Positions 34,725-44,002 are shown, counted from the stretch's first letter. The stretch: 64,000 nt of DNA from Arthrobacter globiformis (GCF_030817195.1 NZ_JAUSYZ010000001.1:62001-126000), one strand, 5' to 3'. A program made the numbers and translations. Notes: generated by a model from the letters alone, not told the origin.

Positions 34725-35789
34725 TTAAGCCAGTTCCCGGGCCTGCTCTATCAGCTTGAGGACTTCGACGGGGCCGGCCGGGTCGACGGGGAGCGGCAGT
34801 GACGAGGCCGTACCGCCGTCGGAGATCTTGGCGGCGAGGATCCGGTAGAACTCAGGATAGGCGCCGCGCTCGGTGGACAGCCGGTCCAGGTGGCCGTCGC
34901 GGCCCAGCTGCCCGGCCCACTTGGGGTCCTCCACACCGTACTCTTCGTCCAGCGGACCTCCGCCCGCGACTATGTAGGGTTCCTGCGGGTCGACGCCGTG
35001 CTTGGTGTAGCCGGCCTCGGATCCGAGCACGCGGTAGCGGGGACCCTGCTGTGCGCAGAGCATGTTCATCCAGTGGTGGCTGACCACGCCGCTCCCGTGC
35101 CGCAGGACCACGAAGCAGTCGTCGTCCACTTTTTCCCCCGGACGCCGGGCCTGGAGCTCGGCATGGACCACCGTGCCCGGCCCGAAGAGCAGCAGCGCCT
35201 GGTCGAGCAGGTGGGTGCCGAGGTCGAAGAGGACCCCGCCGCCGTCGGCCGCCGTGGCCTCCGCCTTCCAGGCCTTGGACACCTCGGGTGACCACCGCTC
35301 AAACCGCGATTCGAACCGCATCACCTGGCCCAGCGAGCCGCCCTCCAGCAGCGCCTTCACGGTCAGGAAGTCCCCGTCCCAGCGCCTGTTCTGGAACACC
35401 GTCAGCACCCGCCCCAGCCGCTCAGCGAGCGCGATCAGTTCCTGCCCCTGGGCGCTCGTCACGGCGAACGGCTTGTCGACGACGACGTCGAGCCCAGCCT
35501 CGAGCGCGGCCTTCGCGAGCGGGTAATGGGTGGCCGGCGGCGTCCCCAGCACCACCAGGTCAAGGTCAGTGGCGAGCGCAAGGACGGCATCGCCGTCGGG
35601 CACTGTTTTCACGCCCGGGTACTGCCCGGAAGCAGCGGCCTGCCGGCCGGGGTCCGAGGTGGCGATCACGTCCAGCGAATAGCTGGGGTCCGCAGCGACC
35701 AGCGGCGCATGGAAAACCCGGCCGGACAGGCCGAAGCCCACCACGGCGGTGCGAATGGGAGCGGGGGACGTCGAGGAATCGGTGCTCAT
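34725..35789 (-). CDS. Gfo/Idh/MocA family oxidoreductase
   Basis: A 354-residue protein. The N-terminal Rossmann domain has AVVGFGLSGRVFHAP, and the EKP-like motif VVVDKPFAVT (the catalytic Lys region) is present, with the NRRWDGDFLTV segment typical of this group. It is an NAD(P)-dependent dehydrogenase of sugars or related compounds; the exact substrate is unknown. No sugar operon adjoins it. Confidence 0.88.
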   Translation of the reverse strand: MSTDSSTSPAPIRTAVVGFGLSGRVFHAPLVAADPSYSLDVIATSDPGRQAAASGQYPGVKTVPDGDAVLALATDLDLVVLGTPPATHYPLAKAALEAGLDVVVDKPFAVTSAQGQELIALAERLGRVLTVFQNRRWDGDFLTVKALLEGGSLGQVMRFESRFERWSPEVSKAWKAEATAADGGGVLFDLGTHLLDQALLLFGPGTVVHAELQARRPGEKVDDDCFVVLRHGSGVVSHHWMNMLCAQQGPRYRVLGSEAGYTKHGVDPQEPYIVAGGGPLDEEYGVEDPKWAGQLGRDGHLDRLSTERGAYPEFYRILAAKISDGGTASSLPLPVDPAGPVEVLKLIEQARELA

Positions 35790-35889
35790 GGTGCCACGCT
35801 ACCCCCTGGGCCGGTCCCACCGCCCGCAAGCTCCCGCAAGCGCCCGGTTCAACCGCTTCAGCTCTTCAACCGGCCCGATTATCAGGCCT

Positions 35890-36531
35890 TCAGCCCGCCA
35901 AACCTCCGGCGACGCGGGTGACCAGTTGGCGCCAGGACTCCTCCAGCCGTTCCGGCGAAACGTGCTGCACGCGGACGGCGTGCAGCAGCCGGTCGGGATC
36001 GAGGGTTGCGCTGAGGGACATGGCCATCAGCCACGGGTCCGCATCGAAGCCCGCCGAGCGCAGCAGGTGCTCGATGTGCCGGTGCCACAGCACCGCCGGG
36101 GGTGCCTCGAACCTGTTGTGCAGGGACGCTTCGGCGGCCCTCGCGAGCTCACCGTATTCCAGGACGTAGCGGATGCGTTCGGCACCGAAGGCGATCAGCC
36201 GTTCCAGCGGCGGCGCCCCGGGACCAAGCGGCGGCGGCCCGAACATGAAGCGGCCCTGGAATTCGGCCTCGGCGTCGCTGAGCAGGGTCATCATGAGGCC
36301 TGCGCGGCTGCCGAAGCGGCGGAACACAGTCCCCTTGCCCACGCCTGCGCGCTCGGCCAGCTTGTCCATGGTCACGCCGTCGGCGCCGCACTCCTCCACG
36401 AGCTGCCGGGCAGCACACAGGAGGAGCTCCCGATTCCGGGCAGCATCACTGCGTTCCGTTCCGGAGCCGGACGAGGACCCGGGTCCGGACGAGGACCCGG
36501 AGCGGATTGGGATGAGGCTCACACCAAGCAT
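35890..36531 (-). CDS. TetR family transcriptional regulator
   Basis: A 213-residue regulator. The first 30 residues are Ser/Gly/Pro-rich and disordered. A TetR HTH follows (LLLCAARQLVEECGADGVTM then DKLAERAGVGKGTVFRRFGS). It is divergent from an FMN reductase gene with a palindrome between them, so it probably represses both. Confidence 0.88.
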   Translation of the reverse strand: MLGVSLIPIRSGSSSGPGSSSGSGTERSDAARNRELLLCAARQLVEECGADGVTMDKLAERAGVGKGTVFRRFGSRAGLMMTLLSDAEAEFQGRFMFGPPPLGPGAPPLERLIAFGAERIRYVLEYGELARAAEASLHNRFEAPPAVLWHRHIEHLLRSAGFDADPWLMAMSLSATLDPDRLLHAVRVQHVSPERLEESWRQLVTRVAGGLAG

Positions 36532-36552
36532 TCTAGACCCGGGAATAATATC

Positions 36553-36566
36553 CGGACCGTAGTCCG
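36553..36566. promoter_or_regulatory. Operator candidate between TetR and FMN reductase
   Basis: CGGAC-CGTA-GTCCG is a perfect palindrome nested in a longer imperfect one (ATCCGGA at 36550-36556 against TCTGGAT at 36572-36578), with a further TAGTC half-site. It lies 22 bases upstream of the tetR start and 79 bases from the reductase ATG. Confidence 0.65.
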
Positions 36567-36645
36567 TTTAGTCTGGATGAAGGCACCAAACGCCTCCAGA
36601 ACCACTCGCCACGGAGCGTTCCGCGGCAAGACCTAAGGAGTTCAC

Positions 36646-37212
36646 ATGTCCAAGAGCACCGTCCTCGCCCTGGTGGGAAGCCTGCGCGCCGACTCCCACA
36701 ACCGCAAGCTTGCCGAAGCCATCCAGCTGAACGCCCCGGAAGGCGTCGAGATCGTGATCCACGAGAGCCTGGGCAACATCCCGTTCTACAACGAGGACAT
36801 CGACGTCGAAGGCCAGGTCCCGGCAGCCGCCACCGCACTGCGCGAGGCAGCCGGCCAGGCAGATGCCCTGCTGCTGGTCACCCCCGAGCACAACGGAACC
36901 ATGCCCGCCTCGCTGAAGAACGCCATCGACTGGCTGTCCCGCCCGTTCGGTGCCGGCGCCCTCGCCGGAAAGCCCACCGCCGTCGTCGGCACCGCCTTTG
37001 GCCAGTTCGGCGGCGTCTGGGCCCAGGACGAGGCCCGCAAGGCCGTCGGCATCGCCGGCGCCCGTGTCCTGGAGGACGCCAAGCTCGCCGTCCCCGGCTC
37101 CATGGTCCGCTTCGCGGAAACCCACCCGAAGGATGACGCCGAGGTCGTTGAGCAGATCAAGGAACTCTTCGGCGCCCTTGCCGCCGTCGAGCCGGCCGGT
37201 GCATCTGCCTAG
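36646..37212 (+). CDS. NADPH-dependent FMN reductase
   Basis: A 188-residue flavodoxin-like protein. LVGSLRADSHNRKLA near the N terminus binds the FMN phosphate, and TPEHNGTMPASLKNAIDWLSRP is the family signature (PEYN..P..LKNAIDW). It uses NAD(P)H to reduce FMN, quinones or azo compounds. AAGGAG lies 7 bases upstream of the ATG. A divergent TetR regulator and palindrome suggest induction by an electrophile. A strong terminator follows. Confidence 0.93.
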   Translation: MSKSTVLALVGSLRADSHNRKLAEAIQLNAPEGVEIVIHESLGNIPFYNEDIDVEGQVPAAATALREAAGQADALLLVTPEHNGTMPASLKNAIDWLSRPFGAGALAGKPTAVVGTAFGQFGGVWAQDEARKAVGIAGARVLEDAKLAVPGSMVRFAETHPKDDAEVVEQIKELFGALAAVEPAGASA

Positions 37213-37227
37213 GCAGTTTCGCTCCTC

Positions 37228-37263
37228 CGCGTGCCCCCGGCCGTCAGCGGCCGGGGGCACGCG
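37228..37263 (+). terminator. Hairpin terminator after the FMN reductase
   Basis: A perfect 16-base GC stem (37228-37243 with 37248-37263) around a TCAG loop, 15 bases after the stop, followed by CATTCTT. Confidence 0.8.
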
Positions 37264-37425
37264 CATTCTTCCGGTCTCTGCGTGCCGGCCGTCAGCGAGG
37301 GCAGGCTGCAACCAATCCGTGACTGAGCTGCGGCCAAACTGACACCCGGGCACCGTTCCCCGGCCCGTCGCCCCGCCGTAACGTTGATGTACGGGACGTG
37401 CCGGGGCAGGGAGTGCGGTGCAGTC

Positions 37426-38373
37426 ATGAAGTTGAGCTGGGGAGTCAGACCGCTGACGACGGCGGTTGCCGCCTTCTGCCTGACGCTCCCCTTGTGGGTC
37501 ACCTCCTGCACCCCCCTCCAAAATGCGTACGACGCCGGGGCCGCCCCTGCAGCAGCCCCCGAACCCCGTCCGGCACCCCCAGTGAGCCCGCCCGAGGAAG
37601 CCGGCGCACCCACCGCCTCCGGATCGGGCCTGGGCTCAGCACTGGGAGCCTCCGGCCCGGGTGCTGGCCAGGGCACAACAGCTCAGGGCACAACAGGTCA
37701 GGGAACAGCGGCCGGGGTTTCCGAACCCGTCCCGTCGGCCGGTTCGGCTCCCCCGTCCGCGGGCTCAAACCCGGGCGGCCCGACTGCTGGCGAGCCGGCC
37801 GGCGTCGCCGGCCCGGGCACCCAGGCGCAGCTGCCGGGCGGAACCGGTGACCAGCCCGCGCCCGCTTCCGGCGCCGCAGCCGGCCCCGCTTCCCCCGGGC
37901 CCACAACGGGCCCCAACGCGCCGGGTTCCACGCCACCGGGTGCCGGTACGGGCGAGGCTTCCGGCGCTGCCAGCGCCGGCACCGCGGTCTACTACGTTGC
38001 CCTCGACGACGGCGGCCGGTCCGGCGTGCGCTTCGGCTGCAACGACAGCCTGGTGGCAGTGCGCAATGCCGACTCCACCATCAGCGAGCCGCTGCAGGCC
38101 GCCATGAGCCGGCTGTTGTCCGGCCCGGGCGCGCCGCCTGCCAGCGGGCTGTACAACGCGCTGGCGGCTTCCTCGCTCCAGTACGTCTCCGGCTACCTCG
38201 ACGGCACCACTGTGGTGGTGAACCTGACGGGCGCGGTGCAGCCCGGCGGCGTCTGCGATCTTCCGCGGATTGAAGCGCAGCTCACCCATACAGCCGTCAC
38301 GGCCGTGGGTGCCGTCCGGGCGGAAATCTATGTCAGCGGGGTGCCGCTGGCCGACGTTCTCGGCCTCCGCTAG
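37426..38373 (+). CDS. GerMN domain lipoprotein
   Basis: About 315 residues from ATG 37426; longer in-frame starts would hide the signal peptide. A lipobox (WVTSC near residue 28) follows the hydrophobic segment. A long Pro/Gly/Ala/Thr-rich linker (about 35-185) with no structure comes next. The C-terminal 120 residues match the GerMN domain (YYVALDDG, RLLSGPGAP, TTVVVNLTG). It is anchored outside the membrane. GerMN domains occur in spore germination proteins and in LpqB, but the role here is unknown. Confidence 0.8.
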   Translation: MKLSWGVRPLTTAVAAFCLTLPLWVTSCTPLQNAYDAGAAPAAAPEPRPAPPVSPPEEAGAPTASGSGLGSALGASGPGAGQGTTAQGTTGQGTAAGVSEPVPSAGSAPPSAGSNPGGPTAGEPAGVAGPGTQAQLPGGTGDQPAPASGAAAGPASPGPTTGPNAPGSTPPGAGTGEASGAASAGTAVYYVALDDGGRSGVRFGCNDSLVAVRNADSTISEPLQAAMSRLLSGPGAPPASGLYNALAASSLQYVSGYLDGTTVVVNLTGAVQPGGVCDLPRIEAQLTHTAVTAVGAVRAEIYVSGVPLADVLGLR

Positions 38374-38399
38374 ACCGGCTTCGACATGAGACCCGGACG

Positions 38400-39290
38400 C
38401 TAGGCGCCCGGCGTCCCGAGAGAGCCCGCTGACCCGGTGAACAGGGCATCCATGTCAGCGTGGCTCGGCGAACCGGCAAGTTCGGACCAGTTGCCGTCGC
38501 CCAGGATTTCGGCTGCCACGCGGGAGACCGTTGCATACGCCGCCTTCGCCGCATTGCCGCCGATGCTGACCCGCCGCACGCCGGCGTCGTGCAGTTCGCC
38601 CACGGACGCCGACCCGATGCCGGCAAGGGCATTGAGCGGCGCCGCTATCCGCCTGCTGAGTTCATGCAGGATATGCAGATCCGTCACGCCGGGAACGAAA
38701 ATTCCGTCGGCCCCCGCGGCGAGGTAGCCCTCCGCACGCTCCAGCGTTTCCTCGAAGGCGGAGTCCCCGAACTGCCCGGAAAGGTACGTGTCCGTCCGGG
38801 CATTGATGAAGAGAGGAACACCGGACTCCGCCGCGATGCTGCGGATCAGACTGATCTTGCGGGCCTGCTCGTCCAGGGCCGTGAGGGACGTGCCGCCTGA
38901 GTCTTCGATGTTCACGCCCACCGCGCCGGCCTCCAGTACTGCCGTCACAGTCTGCCGGAGCAGGCCGTCGTCGAAAGCGCCGTCCGCACCTGCGTACCCG
39001 GCTTCGATATCAGCAGTGACCGGAACGGTTGTGGCCGCGGTAATCCTGCGGAGCGCGTCGAAGGCCAGGCCGGGCGGCACGTGGCTGCCATCCGGAAACC
39101 CGAGGCTCCACGAGATGGCCGAACTCGAGGTGGCTATGGCGCGCGCCCCGGCCTTCTCAACAAGCCGGGCCGACGCGGCATCCCAGACATTCACGAGCAC
39201 CAGCGGAACAGGGCCGCCCCCGTGCATCTGGCGGAAGGCGTCGGCCTTGGCGGGCTGGGACAGTGCGGGCGTAGGCTCGAGTAACGTCAT
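38400..39290 (-). CDS. Isocitrate lyase/PEP mutase family protein
   Basis: A 296-residue TIM-barrel protein. LVNVWDAASARLVEKAGARA at the N terminus, the ADIEAGY metal-site block and the VGVNIEDSGG and INARTDTYL segments define the family. The KKCGH loop of true isocitrate lyase is absent, so it is more likely a PEP mutase-like or lyase-type enzyme acting on a C-C or C-P bond next to a carboxylate. The substrate is unknown. It is divergent from an aminotransferase gene. Confidence 0.88.
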   Translation of the reverse strand: MTLLEPTPALSQPAKADAFRQMHGGGPVPLVLVNVWDAASARLVEKAGARAIATSSSAISWSLGFPDGSHVPPGLAFDALRRITAATTVPVTADIEAGYAGADGAFDDGLLRQTVTAVLEAGAVGVNIEDSGGTSLTALDEQARKISLIRSIAAESGVPLFINARTDTYLSGQFGDSAFEETLERAEGYLAAGADGIFVPGVTDLHILHELSRRIAAPLNALAGIGSASVGELHDAGVRRVSIGGNAAKAAYATVSRVAAEILGDGNWSELAGSPSHADMDALFTGSAGSLGTPGA

Positions 39291-39414
39291 GGCTCCATTC
39301 CATGCCCTGCCCTGCCGGACGTAAAGGCGTCCGCAGGCACCAGTTCAGATTCCTCTCGGGATTCGAGTCAACAGCTGTTGCCTAGTCAGCAACCAATGGC
39401 TGTACTCTGGGGGT

Positions 39415-40710
39415 GTGACACACGAGACACTCGACGCCGCCGCAGCCGTCCTCCCCGCCGAAGCCATTGACGCCATCGAGCGGGCCGCGACATCAGCCCA
39501 CCGCCACGACGAACTCTTCTCGGAGCGCGCCGCGAACATCAAGCAGTCGGCGGTCCGGGATGTTTTCGATATCTCCATGCGGCCTGGCCTGGTCTCGCTC
39601 GCCGGCGGCAGCCCCTTCCTGCAGTCCCTGCCCCTTGAAAGGCTCGCGCAGACGGCCGCGCGGATCATCGCCGAGGACGGCCTCACGGCACTTCAGTACG
39701 GCGGGGGCCAGGGCACCGAGGAACTGCGCACGCAGATCTGCGAAGTCATGGCCGCCGAAGGCATCCTGGACGCCCGGCCAGAGAACGTGGTGATCACCGC
39801 GGGATCGCAGTCCGCGCAGGATGTGGCCACCAAGGTGTTCTGCAACCCCGGAGACGTGGTCCTGGTGGAGGAACCCACGTACGTGGGGGCGCTGAACACG
39901 TTCGAGGCGTACCAGGTCCAGGTGGAGGCCGTCCCCATGGACGACGACGGCCTGGTGCCTGAGCTTCTCGAGGCCCGGATCGCGGCGCTCCAGACCGCCG
40001 GGAAGAACATCAAGTTCCTCTACACCATCCCCAACTTCAACAACCCGTCGGGCATCACACTGGCGCGGGATCGCCGGCAGCAGATCGTGGACATCTGCCG
40101 CCGCGCGAACATCCTGGTTCTGGAGGACAACCCTTACGGCCTGCTGCGGTTCGACGGCGAGCCGCTGGCCCCGCTGCGGGCAGGCAACCCCGACGACGTC
40201 ATCTACATGGGCTCGTTCTCGAAGATCTTTGCCCCGGGACTGCGCATCGGCTGGGCCCTGGTTCCCGCCCACCTGCAGCGCCGCTACTACCTCGCCTCCG
40301 AGGCAGTGACGCTCTGCCCGCCCACGCTGAACCAGATGCTTGTCTCGGCCTACCTCAGGGACTACGACTGGAAGGGCCAGATCGAGACGTACCGCGGGCT
40401 GTATGCCGACCGCTGCCACGCGATGCTGGCGGCCCTGGAGAAGTACATGCCCAAGGGGCTTAGCTGGACCCGGCCGCAGGGCGGATTCTTCGTTTGGGTG
40501 ACGCTGCCGGAGGGCGTGGACACCTATCCCCTGCTCCGCAAGGCGATTGATGCCGGCGTCGTCTTCATTCCCGGCGCGGCCTTCACACATTCGGACTCCC
40601 CGTCGAACAAACTCCGCCTGGCGTTCAGCGCCGTTCCGCCGGAGGCCATCGCCGAGGGCGTGCGGCGCCTGGCTCCGGTGCTGCAGCAAGCCATAGACGC
40701 GCTGGCCTGA
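39415..40710 (+). CDS. PLP-dependent aminotransferase (MocR/2-aminoadipate type, class I fold)
   Basis: A 431-residue fold-type I aminotransferase beginning at GTG 39415; no clear RBS is seen and the message may be leaderless. LQYGGGQGTEELR, the IPNFNNPSGITL block and the PLP-lysine segment SFSKIFAPGLRIGW are diagnostic. It resembles 2-aminoadipate or aromatic/branched-chain aminotransferases. It has no HTH domain, so it is not a MocR regulator. Confidence 0.9.
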   Translation: MTHETLDAAAAVLPAEAIDAIERAATSAHRHDELFSERAANIKQSAVRDVFDISMRPGLVSLAGGSPFLQSLPLERLAQTAARIIAEDGLTALQYGGGQGTEELRTQICEVMAAEGILDARPENVVITAGSQSAQDVATKVFCNPGDVVLVEEPTYVGALNTFEAYQVQVEAVPMDDDGLVPELLEARIAALQTAGKNIKFLYTIPNFNNPSGITLARDRRQQIVDICRRANILVLEDNPYGLLRFDGEPLAPLRAGNPDDVIYMGSFSKIFAPGLRIGWALVPAHLQRRYYLASEAVTLCPPTLNQMLVSAYLRDYDWKGQIETYRGLYADRCHAMLAALEKYMPKGLSWTRPQGGFFVWVTLPEGVDTYPLLRKAIDAGVVFIPGAAFTHSDSPSNKLRLAFSAVPPEAIAEGVRRLAPVLQQAIDALA

Positions 40711-40766
40711 GCTGCGGCCACGTACGGGGCATCAGATGAGTCACGATAACCAAAGGAGATAAGGCC

Positions 40767-41198
40767 ATGGCGGGAACAATTGTGGTGGGCGTGGACGGAA
40801 GCGGTACCGCACGCAAGGCAGCGGAAGTGGCGCGGGACCTGGCTGCGGCGCTGGGCGCCAGGCTACATGTTGTGTCCGCGTTCGATACCGACCGGACCGA
40901 AGTCTTCGGCAGCGGCAGTGACCGGTGGATCGTCTCCGACGCCGGCGAAGCGGAAAAGGTGGCCCGGGATGTAGCGGCTGCCCTGGCGGGCGGCGAGCTC
41001 CAGGTCACCTATTCCTCCGCGCGGGGCAAGCCGGCAGAAGCCCTGGTCAGGGAGGCGGACCGGCTCGACGCAAGCATGATCGTGGTGGGAAACCGCCGCA
41101 TGCAGGGCCTTGGGCGAGTGCTGGGCAGTGTGGCGAACAGCGTTGCCCACAGCGCGTCCTGCGACGTCTACATCGCGAATACCTACGGAGCCGATTAG
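40767..41198 (+). CDS. Universal stress protein (UspA family)
   Basis: A 143-residue single Usp domain. IVVGVDGSGTARKA at the N terminus and the ATP-binding pattern VVGNRRMQGLGRVLGSVANSV (G-2x-G-9x-G-S) near the C terminus are intact, so it probably binds ATP. AAAGGAG lies 8-14 bases upstream of the ATG. It is a cytoplasmic stress protein with no clear operon partner. Confidence 0.93.
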   Translation: MAGTIVVGVDGSGTARKAAEVARDLAAALGARLHVVSAFDTDRTEVFGSGSDRWIVSDAGEAEKVARDVAAALAGGELQVTYSSARGKPAEALVREADRLDASMIVVGNRRMQGLGRVLGSVANSVAHSASCDVYIANTYGAD

Positions 41199-41290
41199 CC
41201 GGAGCCGACCAGGCACAGTACCGCCTGACTTGACGCGGATCACCCGGGCTGGTGGGCAGTCTCACCCCGTTATCGGGCAGTCCGGCATGT

Positions 41291-41352
41291 CCTGAAAGAT
41301 AAAATTGGAGGTGCCCCCGATGGTGCGGACAAACCCAAATCTACCTTTCAGG
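41291..41352. promoter_or_regulatory. Inverted repeat upstream of the small GTG-start protein
   Basis: CCTGAAAG (41291-41298) and CTTTCAGG (41345-41352) are perfect 8-base arms 46 bases apart. The right arm reaches the AGGGGA ribosome-binding site of the next gene, so pairing would mask it. Confidence 0.4.
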
Positions 41353-41360
41353 GGAACACT

Positions 41361-41702
41361 GTGCTTACACTCCAGCGTCGCCACCTCGTCGGTCACGACA
41401 TCCTTCTTGCCCGCCACGGCAACCACATCAGCGCCATGCGCGTGGACCGTTCGGCCGGCCGCGTGATCGCCCTCCTCGACGACGGCTCGGTGGACAGCGC
41501 CCCGAACCTCATCTCCCCCGACCTGCAGCTGCCCGACACGCTGAAGAGCGTCGTGCGCGAGGACTGGAAGTTCCTCACGCTCGTGAGCTGCGGCATCGCC
41601 GCCGTATCTGGCGTCATGCTGGCCGCTGCGGTGAGCATGGCAGGCATGTCCGCCGATCCGGCCATGGCCCAGCTGCTGGCCAACTCCTACGCCGCGTACT
41701 AA
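41361..41702 (+). CDS. Small single-TM protein of unknown function
   Basis: A 113-residue protein with GTG start 41361 preceded by AGGGGA. The N-terminal 70 residues are soluble (begins LTLQRRHLVGHDILLARHG, with RVIALLDDGSVDSAPN), followed by one TM segment (about 74-96) and a short Ala-rich tail. I do not recognise a family. The well-placed RBS and clear coding pattern support it as a real gene. Confidence 0.65.
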   Translation: MLTLQRRHLVGHDILLARHGNHISAMRVDRSAGRVIALLDDGSVDSAPNLISPDLQLPDTLKSVVREDWKFLTLVSCGIAAVSGVMLAAAVSMAGMSADPAMAQLLANSYAAY

Positions 41703-41776
41703 GGCCAGCTTCCGCCGTCGGGCCCAGGGCCCCGGTCCCGGCACCCCGGGCCCGGGCATCTGCCCACGGCCCGGCG

Positions 41777-42406
41777 TCAGCCGATCCGTACCAGCAGCTC
41801 GCGGAGCAGCCACCAGAGCGCGGCGGTGACACCGCCTCCCACCAGGGCACCGACAACAACCTGTGCCACCGTATGGGCGCGCAGCACCACCCGGGACCAC
41901 CCGACAGCGGGTATCAGCAGCAGCAGCGGAATCCACGGCGCGCCCAGGATCAGCACGGTGATGACAGTCGTCAGGGCGATGGCGCCGGCGTGGCCGCTGA
42001 TTTTCCAGAACAGGCTGATAACGGCGAGCACCATCACACCGCCCACTATGGCCAGCACCACCACGATGACGCTGTACGGGGCGTTGATGGCCAGCAGGAC
42101 TCCCAGCCCCGCGAGCAGTGACACCACCGACATGGCGAGCACCGGGAAGCGTTGCTTGCGGTCGCTGACGTGGCGGTCCGTCACCTTGCCCATCCGGACC
42201 AGGACGACGACGGCGGCCAGCGGCAGCACGCACACAAACAGCACCGCCACGGCGCCGAACCAGACGGTGCCCGGAAAGCCGGGTTCCATTGCCGGGCTGA
42301 GGAGCAGCAGCAGAGCCACGGTGATGGGCGGCTGAAGGGCTTCCGTGATGGTCCGGGCCACGCGGTTCTTCACGCGGATGCTGATGATCCCGCGATCCTC
42401 ACCCAT
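41777..42406 (-). CDS. PAP2 family phosphatase, membrane bound
   Basis: A 209-residue protein with about six TM segments. Degenerate PAP2 motifs are visible: DRKQRFP (motif 1, K-x6-RP type), SGHA (motif 2) and SRVVLRAHTVAQ (motif 3, with Arg and His but Gln where Asp is usual). It probably acts on lipid phosphates or pyrophosphates such as undecaprenyl pyrophosphate or phosphatidic acid. The missing third-motif acid is common in subgroups. Confidence 0.82.
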   Translation of the reverse strand: MGEDRGIISIRVKNRVARTITEALQPPITVALLLLLSPAMEPGFPGTVWFGAVAVLFVCVLPLAAVVVLVRMGKVTDRHVSDRKQRFPVLAMSVVSLLAGLGVLLAINAPYSVIVVVLAIVGGVMVLAVISLFWKISGHAGAIALTTVITVLILGAPWIPLLLLIPAVGWSRVVLRAHTVAQVVVGALVGGGVTAALWWLLRELLVRIG

Positions 42407-42444
42407 GGGAACCCCGTCCCTGCCTGTCCGGTCCTTCCCCCTTT

Positions 42445-42467
42445 CCCCGGAGGGTACCCCTCCGGGG
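42445..42467. terminator. Hairpin after the 2-oxoacid dehydrogenase operon
   Basis: A perfect 10-base stem (42445-42454 with 42458-42467) around TAC, 18 bases beyond the E2 stop and before the PAP2 gene. No U run, so it may be only a pause or mRNA 3'-end structure. Confidence 0.5.
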
Positions 42468-42484
42468 ACCGTCAGTCGAGCAGG

Positions 42485-44002
42485 TCAGTCGAGCAGCAGT
42501 GCCGGCTCTTCCAGGATGGAGGCGACGTCGGCCATGAAGCGGGCTGAAAGGTCGCCGTCTACGACCCGGTGATCGAAGGATCCGCCAAGCGTGGTGATCC
42601 AGCGGGGAATGACCTCGCCGTCCAGGACCCACGGCTTTTGCTTGATGGTGCCGAACGCCACGATGGCCACCTCACCGGGGTTGATGATGGGGGTTCCGGT
42701 GTCGATGCCGAGGGCGCCGATGTTGGTGACCGTCAGCGTGCCGCCCTGCATCTGGCCCGGCTGGGTCTTGCCGGCGCGCGCGGTGGTGGCGAGGTCGTTG
42801 AGGGCAAGCGCCAGTTCCTTGAGGGACAGGTCCTGGGCGTTCTTGATGTTCGGGACCATCAGCCCGCGGGGCGTGGCCGCGGCGATGCCCAGGTTCATGA
42901 AGTGCTTGATGTGGATTTCGGCGGTGTCGCTGCCGTCCGGGTTGTCCACCCAAGTGGCGTTAACGCTCGGGTTCCGTGCCGCCGCCCAGATGACGGCCTT
43001 CGCGAGGATCAGAAGAGGTGAAACCTTGATGCCTTCAAAGTCGCGGGAGGCCTTGAGCCGCTTGACGAATTCCATGGTCCGGCTGGCGTCCACGTCCACG
43101 AAGATGCTCACGTGCGGCGCGGAGAACGCCGACTCCACCATGGCCTTAGCGGTGGCCTTGCGGACGCCCTTGACGGGGATCCGTTCGACCCGCTGCTCCT
43201 GGGGACGGCCTGACGTGCCCCAGAAGGTGTCCGCCTTGTCCAGTTCCGCATCGCGCTGAGCCTGGTAGCTGACCAGGTCCTCGCGCGTCACCTCGCCGCG
43301 CGCGCCCGTGGCCACCACGTCGGCGAGGTCAATCCCGAGGTCGCGCGCGATCTTGCGCACCGGCGGCTTGGCCAGGACCCTGTTCATGAGCCCGGAAATG
43401 GCCCCGCCAAAGGTCGGCTTGTCGCTCTCGATTGTTGGAGTCCACTCGGGCCGCCTCGTCACGGCAGACGCGGCCACCGGCCCGGCGCTGGCCGGACCAT
43501 CCGAGAGCACTTCCTCGGCAGATCGTGGCTGGACAGGCTCGACCTCCGGAGGCCCATGCGTTACGTCTGCCGGAATCGCGGGCCGCGTCAGGCGCGGGCG
43601 CCGCTTCACGGCGTCGGCCTTCGGACCGGAACCCACCAGCGGACCGGCGGCAAGGCCGCCGTCGGCAGTTCCGTCATCGGCCGGAAGCTTTCCGTACATC
43701 AGCGCCGGCTCAGCCGAGACCGCAGGCACGGGTGCGTCGGCCGGTGTGGGGTCGCCGGACATGGTGTCAGACACGCTGATGATGGCGGTCCCGACGTCGA
43801 CAGTTACCCCTTCCGGAACCAGCAGCTCGGTGACGGTACCGGCGAAAGGCGACGGGAGCTCAACGAGGGACTTGGCCGTCTCGATTTCGCACAGGACATC
43901 GTTGATGGCCACCTCGTCGCCGGGCTTGACCTTCCACGAAACGATCTCTGCCTCGGTCAGGCCCTCACCGACGTCGGGGAGGTTGAACTTGTTAAGCGTC
44001 AT
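42485..44002 (-). CDS. Dihydrolipoamide acyltransferase (E2) of 2-oxoacid dehydrogenase
   Basis: About 505 residues from ATG 44002 (GAGGAT upstream). An N-terminal lipoyl domain has the lipoylated lysine in IETAKSLVE (K44), then an Ala/Pro-rich linker, a peripheral subunit-binding domain (VRKIARDLGIDLADVVATG) and the catalytic acyltransferase domain ending in SFDHRVVDGDLSARF (HxxxDG). There is a single lipoyl domain. It is the last gene of the E1alpha-E1beta-E2 operon; E3 is not nearby. The complex is of the branched-chain/acetoin/pyruvate group. Confidence 0.93.
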   Translation of the reverse strand: MTLNKFNLPDVGEGLTEAEIVSWKVKPGDEVAINDVLCEIETAKSLVELPSPFAGTVTELLVPEGVTVDVGTAIISVSDTMSGDPTPADAPVPAVSAEPALMYGKLPADDGTADGGLAAGPLVGSGPKADAVKRRPRLTRPAIPADVTHGPPEVEPVQPRSAEEVLSDGPASAGPVAASAVTRRPEWTPTIESDKPTFGGAISGLMNRVLAKPPVRKIARDLGIDLADVVATGARGEVTREDLVSYQAQRDAELDKADTFWGTSGRPQEQRVERIPVKGVRKATAKAMVESAFSAPHVSIFVDVDASRTMEFVKRLKASRDFEGIKVSPLLILAKAVIWAAARNPSVNATWVDNPDGSDTAEIHIKHFMNLGIAAATPRGLMVPNIKNAQDLSLKELALALNDLATTARAGKTQPGQMQGGTLTVTNIGALGIDTGTPIINPGEVAIVAFGTIKQKPWVLDGEVIPRWITTLGGSFDHRVVDGDLSARFMADVASILEEPALLLD

